A stretch of 64,000 nt of DNA from Saposhnikovia divaricata (Eukaryota; Streptophyta; Magnoliopsida; Apiales; Apiaceae): positions 2,480,803 through 2,544,802 of the forward strand of contig CM071599.1 of NCBI GenBank assembly GCA_036435485.1, read 5' to 3'. The translations under genes were made by a program, and so were the position numbers. This document shows positions 11,345-20,802 of the stretch, one piece after another. A model generated the notes under the pieces. That model was not told the origin of the DNA and did not search any database. It saw only the letters and a program-made list of their open reading frames with translations. Within the stretch, counting starts at the first letter, position 1; each line of letters begins with the position of its first letter.

Positions 11345-12590
11345 TCTTGCAAAACCCCGATTGGGCTTAAGTTATTCTAGTAGGACTTAGCTTCATATTT
11401 ATATAGTAGAAGTAGAAATAAGGTTCATTAAAACCATTACAGAGCATGTTGCTCCGAGTAGGACAGTAGTACTCTATGTAAGGGTTGAACCCATTTCAAG
11501 TTATTAATGCAAGTTTGTTTTCCATTCATTGATTATGATTTTATTTATGTGCCAAGCACCTGATGTGTGAGTCAAAGAAGACCAAGTACCGAAAATAAAA
11601 GAATACACGAATGAAAACAAACGAATGCATACCTCGAATGGTAGAGTTAGGTTACAGCAGATAAGAGTTTAAGTCCTTGAAGGATCCTGGATAAAGACAA
11701 ACGTTGAAGTCCTGATGGAACACCCGCTGAAGAAACATATTGCATAGCATGAAAGCGAATGGAAGGCTCATCAAGTGGGCAATTTAACTAAAAGAATTCG
11801 ATGTTAAGCCTAGTACGGCCATCAAAGCTCAGGCTCTAGCTGACTTCGTGGTTGAACATACCATTGACAACCAAGAAGTCGGGGGGCAGGAGGTAATAGA
11901 CCAGGAAGGTCAGCAAGGTGAGAAACCCCTGGAAGAGAAGAAGGAATATTGGATGCTCTATTTTGATGGGGCATCAAAAACAAAAAGCTCTATTTTCATG
12001 GGGCATCTAAAACAAAAACCAGTGGTGCAGGTTAAGTTCTGCAAAGCCCCGATGGGTTCACACTTGAGTATGCCTTGAAGATTGGACTTCCAAACAACCT
12101 GCAACGAGGCGGAGTATGAAGCTCTGATGGCCAGCCTTGGATTGACGAGAGCCCTGAGGGTGAAGAACCTGAAAGTTTGTGGAGACTCAAGTCTGGTAGT
12201 CTCACAAGTCAATGGAGAGTTTGAGGCTAGAGAAAAGAATATGGCAAAACACTTGAGGATTGTGAAAGCCGTGATAGCCCCGCTCGATAAATGCCATGTT
12301 GAGTATATCCCAAGAGAGAAAAGAACATTAAGGCCGAAGCCCAGTCTAAGTATGGCTCTTCTGAGATAAAGAATTATGCAGAGAGCTTTTGCTTCCAGGT
12401 CCTGAAGACCCCACCATCGAATCAAAATTGGTAGCACCAGTTGATGTAAGCTGAAGGATAGACCCTCTTTGAGCTCATCTCGAGACTAGTTGGCTCCCTG
12501 ATAATGCCTTGAAGGCACAGAAACAGTTAGTGAGAGTGTTGAGATGAGAGGTCCTTTGTCATTCCTTACTTAAAAATCTTGAATCTCAAA
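11161..12590 (+). pseudogene. Duplicated RNase H and integrase-linker scraps
   Basis: Two similar copies of the RT-RNase H junction are present. One is 11161-11370 (ALTDFVVECTIGNQEVRGQE, then an out-of-frame FDGASKTKSS). The other, longer, is about 11690-12370, with EVLMEHPLKK, ALADFVVEHTIDNQEVGGQE, YWMLYFDGASKTKSS and a broken RNase H including CNEAEYEALMASLGL and SSLVVSQVNGEFEA. From 12400 to 12590 there is a weak match to the RNase H-integrase linker (SWLPDNALKAQKQLVRVLR). Frameshifts and stops break all of it. Bases 11371-11690 between the copies are non-coding. Confidence 0.75.
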
Positions 12591-13304
12591 TCCCGACACA
12601 AAATTTTAGCCTTGATGGCCAAAAAGGCTGTCTGCCTCCAATCAAATTTGTCATTTGAAGTTTAAGGACTTGAATCAAGAGTCTTCAATCGAATATAAAC
12701 CAAAGCAAGGTCCTGTGAGCATAAGAAGAAGGTTGGAAACCTAGAATCAAGAAAAGAAGGTTAACAACCAGCCAAGACACACCGGACTTGAAGTCAAACG
12801 CTGAGGAGCAAGTGAACTCCCTGAACGATCAACTGAAAAGTAAGACCTCCTCCATATGAAGCCAGGGGGGCAAGAACTAAGGGACTTCATCATTCCTACA
12901 TCTTAGAATGAGAATCAAGGGAATCAAGGGTTGATAATAACCTTAAAACCAAGGTCTCAGCAAATAAGTTAAGGCCCGGAAGGTCACAAGTCAAGGTTCA
13001 CGAAACCATTTAAGGCATAACAAACACCTCCTATTGACCTGGAACCTCGTGTTGGTGATCCAGAACACCAACATCAACCTTAGAATCCAGGCCTTGTGTT
13101 ATAAATCAAGGGCTAAGGAACTAAGTTGAAGCCTTAGAAGGCCAACAAAGCTTTCAGATCCAACCTAGGATCAAGAGATTCGTGAACAACTCAAGAATGA
13201 GTAACTGAATCAACATTCCAACAAGGTGGATGAAAGGTTCAAAGTAATTCTACGTAAGATTAGGCAAGCATGAAACCTTTGAAAGGATTTTGAAGCTTTC
13301 TCGT
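12591..13304 (+). other. Non-coding interior of Tat-like element
   Basis: I see no frame, repeat or motif here beyond short GAATCAAG-like words. Presumably it is decayed pol or filler sequence. Confidence 0.5.
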
Positions 13305-13490
13305 GGAAGGTTTGGAAACCCATTTACTATATCACCAAGGTGCTTCATGAAGCTGACCTGAATCACTCCGCTATAGAGAAGTTTGCTTTAGGCACGGTCA
13401 TGGCCTCAAGAAAATTAAGACCTTACTTTTTAGTCACGTAAAATAGAGGTCTTGACAGACCAAGCCATTAAAAGGCCATTAACTCGACAA
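13305..13490 (+). pseudogene. RT connection-domain scrap, out of order
   Basis: The stretch reads PIYYITKVLHEADLNHSAIEKF and then VMASRKLRPYF and, after a shift, EVLTDQ, which is the C-terminal connection part of a Tat reverse transcriptase. In a normal element this lies before RNase H, but here it is about 1 kb after the RNase H scraps. The first tandem array begins within its last codons. Confidence 0.7.
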
Positions 13491-14062
13491 GAACAGAATC
13501 CTGGTCGAAAAATTGTTCGACTGAGCCACGAAAAAGGCCATTAATTCGACCAGAATCCTGGTCGAAATGACCAAGAATCCTGGTCGAAAAACTCTTCGAC
13601 GAGGCCACGAATTTGGTCCTTAATTCGACCAGAATCCTGGTCGAAATGACTAGGAATTCTGATCGAAAATTCGTTCGACCAGGAGAAACCTTGGACCCTT
13701 AATTCGACCAGAATCCTGGTCGAAATGACTAGGAATTCTGATCGAAAATTCGTTCGACCAGGAGAAACCTTGGACCCTTAATTCGACCAGAATCCTGGTC
13801 GAAATGACTAGGAATTCTGATCGAAAATTCGTTCGACCAGGAGAAACCTTGGACCCTTAATTCGACCAGAATCCTGGTCGAAACGACCAGGAATCCTGGT
13901 CGAAAATCCGTTCGACCAGGAGAAACCTTGGACCCTTAATTCGACCAGAATCCTGGTCGAAACGACCAGGAATCCTGGTCGAAAATCCGTTCGACCAGGA
14001 GAAAAATCAGACCTTATTTCGACCAGAATCCTGGTCGAAATCCTGGTCGAAATCCTGGTCGA
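13486..14062 (+). repeat. 79-bp tandem repeat with palindromic core
   Basis: TTGGACCCTT recurs at 13691, 13770, 13849 and 13928, giving an exact 79-bp period. Less regular copies extend the array on both sides, for about seven units. Each unit contains 9-bp arms TTCGACCAG and CTGGTCGAA around loop AATC, and usually a second dyad CGACCAGG / CCTGGTCG around AAT. Middle copies carry paired changes (GACTAGGAATTCTGATC), which suggests homogenisation in blocks. Confidence 0.92.
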
Positions 14063-14166
14063 AAAATGTGAAGTTTCCTGATCAAAATTTGTGATTAAAA
14101 TTCAGAAATTTGAGTCGAAATGATAATTTCTGAATAGTACTAGCCCTTGGAAATAAAAAATTTCCA

Positions 14167-14275
14167 AGCTGACCTGGCAGCTCGACCCCAGCCAGGGGCT
14201 CTGCCCCTTGGACCCCGCCAGGGGCTGCCGCCCCTTGGACCCCGCCCGGGGGCTGCTGCCCCCGGACCCCCGCTA
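14167..14275 (+). repeat. GC-rich hairpin repeats
   Basis: Three units of the kind CAGGGGCTNNNGCCCCTTGGACCCCGC lie in tandem, each able to fold through GGGGC / GCCCC. This is a sharp GC-rich island in an otherwise AT-rich window. Confidence 0.85.
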
Positions 14276-14720
14276 GTGCCGTTTAGCACCGTTTAACGCC
14301 ATTTAGAATCGCTTAACATTGTTTAAGTGTCGTTCAAGGCTTGTTAGTGCCGATAAGCACCGATTAAGTGTCGATTAGCACCGTTAGTGCCGATAAGCAC
14401 CGATTAAGTGCCGATAGCACCGTCAGTGCCGATAAGCACCGATTAAGTGCCGATAGCACCGTCAGTGCCGATAAGCACCGATTAAGTACCGATTAGCACC
14501 GTTAGTGCCGATAGCACCGTTAGTGCCGATAAGCACCGTTCAGTGTCGTTTAATGCCGGTTGGCGTCACTTAAACGTTGTTTAAGTGTCGTTTAAGGCTA
14601 GTTAGTACCGTTTAGTGCCGTTTTATGCCGTTCAACGTCGTTCAAACATTGTTTAAATGTCGTTAAGGCTGATTAGTGCCGATTAGCATCGAATTAACAT
14701 TGTCGTAAACGCGTCGGTCG
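14276..14720 (+). repeat. 39-bp tandem repeat of GTGCCGATAAGCACC
   Basis: Units of about 21 bp (AGTGCCGATAAGCACCGATTA) and 18 bp (AGTGCCGATAGCACCGTC) alternate, making a 39-bp higher-order period in the centre (14357-14530), with diverged GTGCCGTTTAGCACC-like units at both edges. GTGC and GCAC form a short dyad in each unit. Confidence 0.9.
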
Positions 14721-14838
14721 CTCCACGCTTTACATAAAGACAATACTCGTGAAACACTAGTGTATAAAGATGAACCCTGACCCGAGTCTTGGAAAGGACC
14801 GTTAAAACTTCAAGGAAAACCTGATCAGTTTTCCTAGA

Positions 14839-14852
14839 AGTTGGGGGGCAAA
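14839..14852 (+). promoter_or_regulatory. Polypurine tract of Tat-like element
   Basis: AGTTGGGGGGCAAA abuts the 3' LTR start at 14853, the expected place for plus-strand priming. Confidence 0.85.
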
Positions 14853-15350
14853 TGATATGGGCTAAAAATAAGCCCTAAAGACACATTTAGTGTTGCATTA
14901 ATTAGACCCGGTATGGTCCGAACGTGGGGCCCACCAACAGGGTCCAAAGTCCTATTTTTAATATTAATTTCGTAATTAATATTAGGGGTAATAAACAGCT
15001 CAGCAATAAGTGTCAGATAAGGACATTATCTCTACAAGACTTAGCCTCCAAGGCATCCAATTCGATATGGCAACAGACTCCTACAAGGAAGGAGTCTAGA
15101 ACTTTCCTCAAGGAGGTGACTTATCTATTAAGTCTCCAACTCCTACCTTAATTCTAAGGCTTCTCAGCCTATATAAAGGGCCTGACCCCTCATTCTCAGA
15201 ACTACGTTGGCTTGATTCTCTAGCAATACAGAGATACGTAGGCATCTTGTGAGGACCAATCAGTCTCGAACGCAAGAACAGCCATTAAAGCTCGAAGCTC
15301 ACCATCCCTTGTATTTAATACATACAAACCCTCGTTTTTATTCCACAACA
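14853..15350 (+). repeat. 3' LTR of Tat-like element
   Basis: 498 bp, same length as the 5' LTR, and identical by eye except for A at 15173, which keeps a TATATAA box at 15170-15176. Confidence 0.95.
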
Positions 15351-15355
15351 AAAGG
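15351..15355. repeat. Target-site duplication AAAGG, right
   Basis: Second copy of AAAGG, after the CCACAACA LTR end. Confidence 0.95.
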
Positions 15356-15840
15356 TAAGAAGGTATTCTGAACTAAATGTATTACTTTACGAAAGACTTT
15401 TAGAGTTTGCTCAAAGGAATAGTCCACTAATTATTCAAACTCCACATCATGTCAAGTTTATCAAAGGTGAAACACTCCAGTCATGCTTTCTTGACTCAAA
15501 GTCGATCAAATCATACACTACATCTTATTTGGTTTGGTTAGAACATATGCTTAGGACAACTGGCTATGATGATAATGAGACAACCTTTGTTGCCAACATT
15601 ATCCGATCATATGCTATAACCGGCTTCGAAAAGAAATATTATATTCTACGGAATCGGCTATGGAACAAGCTTGGACTTTTGCCTGAAAAACCTAAAGGCT
15701 TTGCATCTGATTATGAACGTGTCCTTGATAAAGAATTGATCAATTAGTTGGAAAATCAAGAAGAGCAAGTTGATAAAGAATTGATCAAAAAGTTGGAGGA
15801 ACAAGAAGATGAAGTTGAATCTGGAGAGATAAGGGAGTAA
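15356..15840 (+). pseudogene. Env-like second ORF of SIRE-type element, 3' part
   Basis: This is the continuation of the ORF interrupted at 8115. It reads in one frame from about 15392 through TPHHVKFIKGETLQ, a WLEHMLRTTGYDD segment and KKYYILRNRLWNKLGLL, past a TAG at 15745-15747, to a Glu-rich tail ending at TAA 15838. Joining the two sides needs a one-base shift near 15390, so the ORF was already broken there or broke later. No known domain is recognised. Confidence 0.7.
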
Positions 15841-16104
15841 GACACATCTTCTTGAAGATCAGCTCTACATGTGATATCTTTAAAGCTTTGGTAGAACAAG
15901 ATAGGAAAATTGTATTATTTGATCAGTCTAGAGGATCATCTATCTTGTATTTATCTTTCATGTTCGAATTTAGAAAATGTTAAATATAAACCAGAACCTT
16001 TCCATTATTTACTTTGCATTTAAAGTTCTATCTTTTAATAAGTTAAGTTGAGTTAGTTGAGTTATCCTCTAGGTATTTTTCTTGTTATTTTCTAACAAAC
16101 AAAT
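15841..16104 (+). other. 3' untranslated part of SIRE-type element
   Basis: AT-rich, no coding. It leads directly to the polypurine tract. Confidence 0.6.
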
Positions 16105-16114
16105 AGGGGGAGAT
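16105..16114 (+). promoter_or_regulatory. Polypurine tract of SIRE-type element
   Basis: GGGGGAGA in AATAGGGGGAGAT, immediately before the LTR start TGAAAGGC. It is typical of SIRE-like Copia elements. Confidence 0.8.
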
Positions 16115-17649
16115 TGAAAGGCATATGACACAGCCTATTTGTAGTACGAGCACTCAACTCAACTTAAATTAGATTGTAATAAGTAAATAATTTAAACTGT
16201 CACATGTATCTCAGAAGATGCTATCTGTCAGAAGAAAAACATACAAGTCAATCTATAGTTTTGATGTTTTACACTGGAAGAAGTTCAGCCTGCTGATCAA
16301 GCCTCAGTATAGCATCAAAGAAGTGGATTTATTTCTAAGAGACAGAGATTTCTATAGTGACAGGTTCAGACAGAGTACAGAGGTATACAGAGAAAGAGAT
16401 GAGTAGAGAAAGGGAATCACACCTTAATGTGAAAAATAAAGGACAGTAATTGAAGTTAGTCATTCATGAACCAGACCGTGCATGGAGCGTCAACAAAATA
16501 TTCAGTGGTACTCCTTTATTAATTTCAGTGATTCAGAAAAGAATTAAGACAATCTAGGAGTTATGATTATTCTCCTTTAATTAACTTATTCAAGTAGTTA
16601 ATTTAATTAATAAATTAATTCTTCAAGAATTAATTTATTTATTAAATTAGTTATTAAATTAATTAAATCAGAATAATTATTTAAGTAAGTTTGAATTAAA
16701 TTGATTATTTATTCTAATCAAATTAATTTAAACTGAAAAAGTGAACTAGCAAGACAATCAGATATTGTCTTGCCGATTGTCTTAGCAGTACAATCAGAGA
16801 TTGTCTTGGAGATTACAGATTATCTTGGAAAGTCAGATTATCACATAAATATCCGGCAACAAGATTGTCTTGGCGATTGTCTTGGTGAAACAGAAAAAGA
16901 TCTTGCTGCTAGCTGGTGAATACAAGACAAATATCTTGTTTTAGATTATCTTGCCGACTGTCTTGGTAGAATCTTAATTGTCTTGGCAACTGTCTTGGCA
17001 GTACAAAGCTGATTGTCTTGGAAAGCTAGATTGTCTTGCCGACTGTCTTGGTGGATGTCATTTGTCTTGGCGACCGTATTGGCAGTACAAAGTTGATTAT
17101 CTTGGAAAGCTGGATTGTCTTGCTGATTGTCTTGATGTACAATTCGATATGAGAACAGGCAGTGACTTCAGTTGTTAAACGAGAAAAAATCTACTAAAGG
17201 CAACAACAGACAACAAGATACAGAAAGACAGAACATTACATCTGAAGAAAAGAATATCAAAAAGAAAAACTCTCTCATCTTTATTACCCTCATTCAAGAG
17301 CCTTAAATTCCTAGAAAATCAATAGCTTAGTGATTGTAATATTTAATCCGTTCAAGCTTGATTACTTGTGACTCTTGTACTATTAGCGAGTTTTGACTCC
17401 TAATTTATATCTTGATTTTTATTAACAAATCTAGAAGAATTCATGTCGAATTTTCTAATTTGTTTTTATTCTCTGTACTGATTTTGTAACCACCCTCAAG
17501 TTTAATATATTGATATATTCAACTTGAACTTTGTTTCATTTAAATTTCGCAATAATTTGTCTAAATTGAATTTAAATCTAAAGGAAACATTTCGATAAAA
17601 AGTACTGTTTGTATTCAACCCCCCTTCTACAAACATATTGGACCTAACA
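16115..17649 (+). repeat. 3' LTR of SIRE-type element (about 1535 bp)
   Basis: It starts TGAAAGGCATATGAC after the PPT and ends at the wording TTCAACCCCCCTTCTAC ... GACCTAACA that closes many SIRE-type LTRs (family knowledge). The middle carries many GATTGTCTTGG motifs. Beyond 17649 the sequence changes to a viral-like relic. Confidence 0.8.
16745..17150 (+). repeat. GATTGTCTTGG motif cluster in LTR
   Basis: More than a dozen exact or near copies of GATTGTCTTG(G/C) occur, often as pairs such as GATTGTCTTGGCGATTGTCTTGG, with a few inverted copies (AAGACAATC). A 201-base open frame at 16978 is only the translation of these repeats. Confidence 0.85.
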
Positions 17650-18052
17650 AAACTCCTACTTATAATAAGGATATTAATCAACATATTGAAAGTTGCAAAA
17701 TCAGTCTAAGAATAATAGATCAAAGAGAAAACACAATAAAAAAAATTAAGGGACATGTTAGCTAGTAAAGATGCAAAAATAAGAATGTTAAAAGAAAATA
17801 ATCTAACAATACTACAAGAAAAAATAAAGAAATAAATGTATTTAAAAAATTTATAACAGAACAATATAAATTAATAAATGACCTAGCTACAAAAATAGAC
17901 AAGATAAAATGACTATTAGGAAAAATTTTGAAATTTTAAAATATTATATAAGATCTGAAGAAAAAATTAATAAAGAAATAGAAAAAATCCAAAACGAGAT
18001 TAATGCAATAAATTGGACACAAGAAAATAGAGTAGAAAGAATTATATTATGG

Positions 18053-18271
18053 GGTGTTTGGGAGAACTTATTTTTCAGAATAAGTGAACTTATTTTAAGT
18101 TGAAAGTTAAAGATTCCTAACTTTTCAACTTATTTTCAAACTTATTTTTGCAACTTATTGAATCTCAAACATACATTACATACTTATATATAAAAAAAAT
18201 TAACAAAATATAAAATTTTTACATGAAAATAAGTCCATAAGTTCTTAAAAAAAAGTTCGAGCCAAACAGGC
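18053..18271. mobile_element. hAT-like MITE
   Basis: The ends GGTGTTTGGGAGAACTTATTT and, inverted, GCCTGTTTGGCTCGAACTT form imperfect TIRs around an AT-rich core with repeated AACTTATTTT words. This is the common TGTTTGG-type plant MITE. A clear 8-bp target duplication was not found. Confidence 0.6.
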
Positions 18272-18989
18272 ATTTTACCTAATATTAGGAAAAATAATTG
18301 AGATATTTAGAATGAACAGAATAAACATAAGATGGTATTATATAAAACTATTAGAAAATGCTAATTTAATTGGATAACATGGATAAATCTTACTTTGCAT
18401 ATAAACCTACATCGAAAAATTAGATTAAAAAGAAATTTAATAAATGACAGCCTGTGAAAAGAGAATTGAAAAAATAAAAGCTGTATATTATGGTAAAGAC
18501 CTAATACTAGATAAAGTATATAATGAGGAAGCTATAAGATTCTTTAGAGATATAATTAAAGAAGCTAAAGAAAAGATTGAAAAGAAGAAAATATTTGTTT
18601 ATATGGATAAAGGAAAAGAATTAGTAGAAGACTCTAAAGAATCATATTATCAAATGGAAACATATGAAGAAGGAACATCACAAACATTAAGTTTTAAACC
18701 CGAAACTTACCAAAAAATACAAAATGAAAAATAATAATTATTTGTTAAGAAAATATTTAAAACTAACTGGTTTGAAAGAAATAAAGAAATTAGATATATA
18801 GCACAAAAACATGAAAATATAATAGATACCACTAGAGTAAATGGTAGAGCAAAAATAAGTTTAATAACTGATGAAATAATAAAAAGAAAATTATCTACTA
18901 AAGAAGAAAAAAAAATATAGAAATATATATTTTAGAGGTGTGGAATTTACCATAAAAGCATATTTCCAAAGAAATATAGATACAACAAT

Positions 18990-18993
<4 letters not shown>

Positions 18994-19061
<68 letters not shown>
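18994..19061. repeat. (TA)n microsatellite inside viral relic
   Basis: About 34 TA units. The flanking relic reads through on both sides, so the run expanded from a short TA-rich stretch within the relic. Confidence 0.95.
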
Positions 19062-19065
<4 letters not shown>

Positions 19066-19079
19066 TGATAGAATATTGG

Positions 19080-19862
19080 GCAATTTACGAAAGAATGTCC
19101 AAAATACCCATTTTCTCCCTACCCACTGCCCAAAATGCCCAGATGCGGAAACACCGACCGAAAGGCCCATTGGATGCGCCGTTTGGGAAGGCGCATCCGT
19201 GTTACTATTCATCTCCAGAAAACTTGTAAATCTCAGGTCGTGTGGAGAGCTCAAGTCGCCGGTGACTTGCTCGGTTTCGACTCGTCTCGTCGATACGAGG
19301 CTCGTCCACCCTCCACATGAACACCAATTGACACAAGCACCTGTCGTTACTCCTCCCAGTCTCCGTTTATCTCCTCCGGCCCCGCAGGGGTGTATGAGGT
19401 CGTCGGAACGTTCGACGTCGATGAAATCGCCATTTTGGGCGTTTCAAATCTAGCAAAACAAAGGTTATGAAACTGGTATGGTCTTGTAGAGCATCGAATT
19501 GGGGTTCCAACGGTATATGGTAGGTTGTTCGAAACTTTGGGATGTGGACGAACGGGGATCGACCAAAAAACGAGCCGGAATCGCCTGCAAATTGCGACTT
19601 CGGGGAAGACGATGCTGACGTATGATACGCATATGGAAAATGCATATCATGGGATACGCCTGTCCCACGAGCGTATGTGATACCTGCTGTGACTGTGAGA
19701 AAAGCGTGTGTGGCTGCTGCGCCTGTGTGAAAGGCGTATCAACACATACGCCTGTAAGAAAGGCGTATGTGGTGGGCATTTAGGGCGGTCCTTCCCGAAT
19801 CTGGGCATTTTGGTTATGAAACAATAAAAAGTGGTTATTTAGGGCACTCACCCGCAATTTAC
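19080..19862. mobile_element. Mutator-like element (19089-19853) with 9-bp TSD
   Basis: GCAATTTAC at 19080-19088 and 19854-19862 forms a 9-bp target duplication, the Mutator hallmark. The 765-bp insert has imperfect TIRs: left AATGTCCAAAATACCCATTTT against inverted right AGTGCCCTAAATAACCACTTT, with further inner matches around CCAAAATGCCCAGAT. The interior is much richer in G+C than its surroundings and has a perfect 9-bp dyad GGATGCGCC / GGCGCATCC and scattered GGCGTAT words (19620-19765). No transposase is encoded. It may be a Pack-MULE with captured host sequence; a 125-codon frame at 19076-19453 crosses the left TSD and is not convincing as a gene. Confidence 0.8.
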
Positions 19863-20015
19863 AAGATGCTTTAATATCAGTAGTTAAAAGAAATTTAATA
19901 TATCAAAATAAAATTTACTGTACAACCAGATTTTAGTATATCACTAAAAGATGAGGCTGTTTAGCTAGACATGAAGAATATAGAAACTTCAAAGTTTATT
20001 GCAGAATGTTTTCGA

Positions 20016-20545
20016 TAATTTTTCTTTTACATTGAGACTCTTTATATAGATAACCTCAGTAGTGCAATTCTACTTTTCAATAATTACAAATACATTATTT
20101 TTTTTTGTAGGCCCTTTGTTATATTCCATCTGCCTGCCAGCTTTTCTTCTTGGTTTGTCTTTTTGCCATTTTTCCAAAGTTCTGTTTTCTTTTTCTTCCA
20201 CATTTTTATCTTGCTTTCATCTTTTCAAGATTCCATCTTCCTTTCCGTCTTCTTTTCTTTCATCTTTTTATATTGCTTTTGTCTTGTCACCTTTTCAAGA
20301 TTCCATCTTTATCTTCCAGCTGTCCCGTGATGATTCATGTGCTTGTAGTATGGTAATATTTTGATATTATGGACCGTTTGTAGTTTAACTACAGGTGACA
20401 CACATTTGTCAGCACACAAACGTATTTCATTTTCATGTAAGGATAAAAACGCATGTATTGTATGCATGAGACTATAAACGCAATTGTTAATTACATTTCT
20501 CAAATAGAATCTAGATCATTTTATTACACAATATATTTAATATAT
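20016..20545. other. No gene; pyrimidine-rich tract
   Basis: Bases 20100-20330 are rich in CTTTTC words on the plus strand. The 100-codon frame there (20062-20364) is Phe/Ser/Leu-rich and low-complexity, and I do not support it as a gene. Confidence 0.5.
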
Positions 20546-20668
20546 ATTATATTATATTATAGGTATTTATTAATAAGATATTAATATTGTAATATTGGGG
20601 TTTATATATATAACCTCAAAATTACAATATTAATATTTTATTAATAAATATCTATAATATAATATCTA
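20546..20668. repeat. Long AT-rich inverted repeat (foldback)
   Basis: Two arms of about 55 bp, including TATTTATTAATAA and ATATTAATATTGTAAT, are near-perfect complements around a short ATATATA loop near 20611. It is probably a small foldback or MITE remnant. Confidence 0.8.
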
Positions 20669-20802
20669 ATTACTTTTCTCACTAGACTTTGATCTATTCA
20701 TTGCCTCTTTCACTTACATATAAGGTAAAATTGATGCTAACATTTTCTTTACATGTACAAGTAGTATATGAACGATTGCATGCAGTGTACAGTAAGGTCT
20801 TA

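Larger units (their letters stand above)
8120..15350 (+). mobile_element. Non-autonomous Tat-like Gypsy retrotransposon (7231 bp)
   Basis: The element is bounded by 498-bp LTRs beginning TGATATGGGC and ending CCACAACA, with 5-bp TSD AAAGG. Internally it has a PBS-like site, an 897-codon gag-protease frame, displaced scraps of RT connection, RNase H and integrase linker, then three tandem-repeat arrays and a polypurine tract. There is no reverse transcriptase core and no integrase catalytic domain, so it must rely on another element for copying. The Tat assignment rests on the CRFHRDVGHDTDDC finger, the RNase H wording and the long repeat-filled 3' region. By eye the LTRs differ at one base, which implies very recent insertion. 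Confidence 0.92.
1089..17649 (+). mobile_element. SIRE/Maximus-type Copia retrotransposon, 5'-truncated and nested
   Basis: The order visible is integrase C-terminal part, reverse transcriptase, RNase H, a 1.5-kb spacer, a second long env-like ORF, a polypurine tract and a 3' LTR. The extra ORF after pol and the RT wording (YVDDIIFGS) are hallmarks of the SIRE/Maximus lineage. Gag, protease and the integrase N-terminus are missing, replaced at 1088 by an oppositely oriented LTR. A Tat-like Gypsy is nested at 8120-15350. Several nonsense codons and frameshifts show it is dead. Its own TSD cannot be checked because the 5' LTR is absent. Confidence 0.85.
17650..20015 (+). pseudogene. Endogenous caulimovirus-like relic with movement-protein-like part
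   Basis: A very A-rich coding-like sequence with short Lys/Ile/Glu-rich open stretches (for example 18444-18734, 96 codons). From about 18780 to 19078 and again from 19863 to 19985 the translated fragments follow the layout of the Caulimoviridae movement protein family: a GVEFTIKAYF segment, then LDDRI, then a late Pro-x-Phe...SLKDE segment. The reading is broken by several stops, a one-base shift near 19925, a MITE at 18053-18271, a (TA)n expansion exactly between two conserved segments, and a 765-bp Mutator-like insertion. No capsid, protease or RT part is visible; upstream parts would lie beyond the Copia LTR. It is an old, non-functional copy. The family call is from motif memory and needs a profile search. 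Confidence 0.6.

Noticed and set aside
13486..14720. Tandem arrays as a CRISPR array
   Set aside because: No unique spacers, unit structure is continuous tandem repeat, and the host is a plant.
20062..20364. 100-codon Phe/Ser-rich frame
   Set aside because: Low-complexity pyrimidine tract without a domain; a second frame overlaps it with similar composition.
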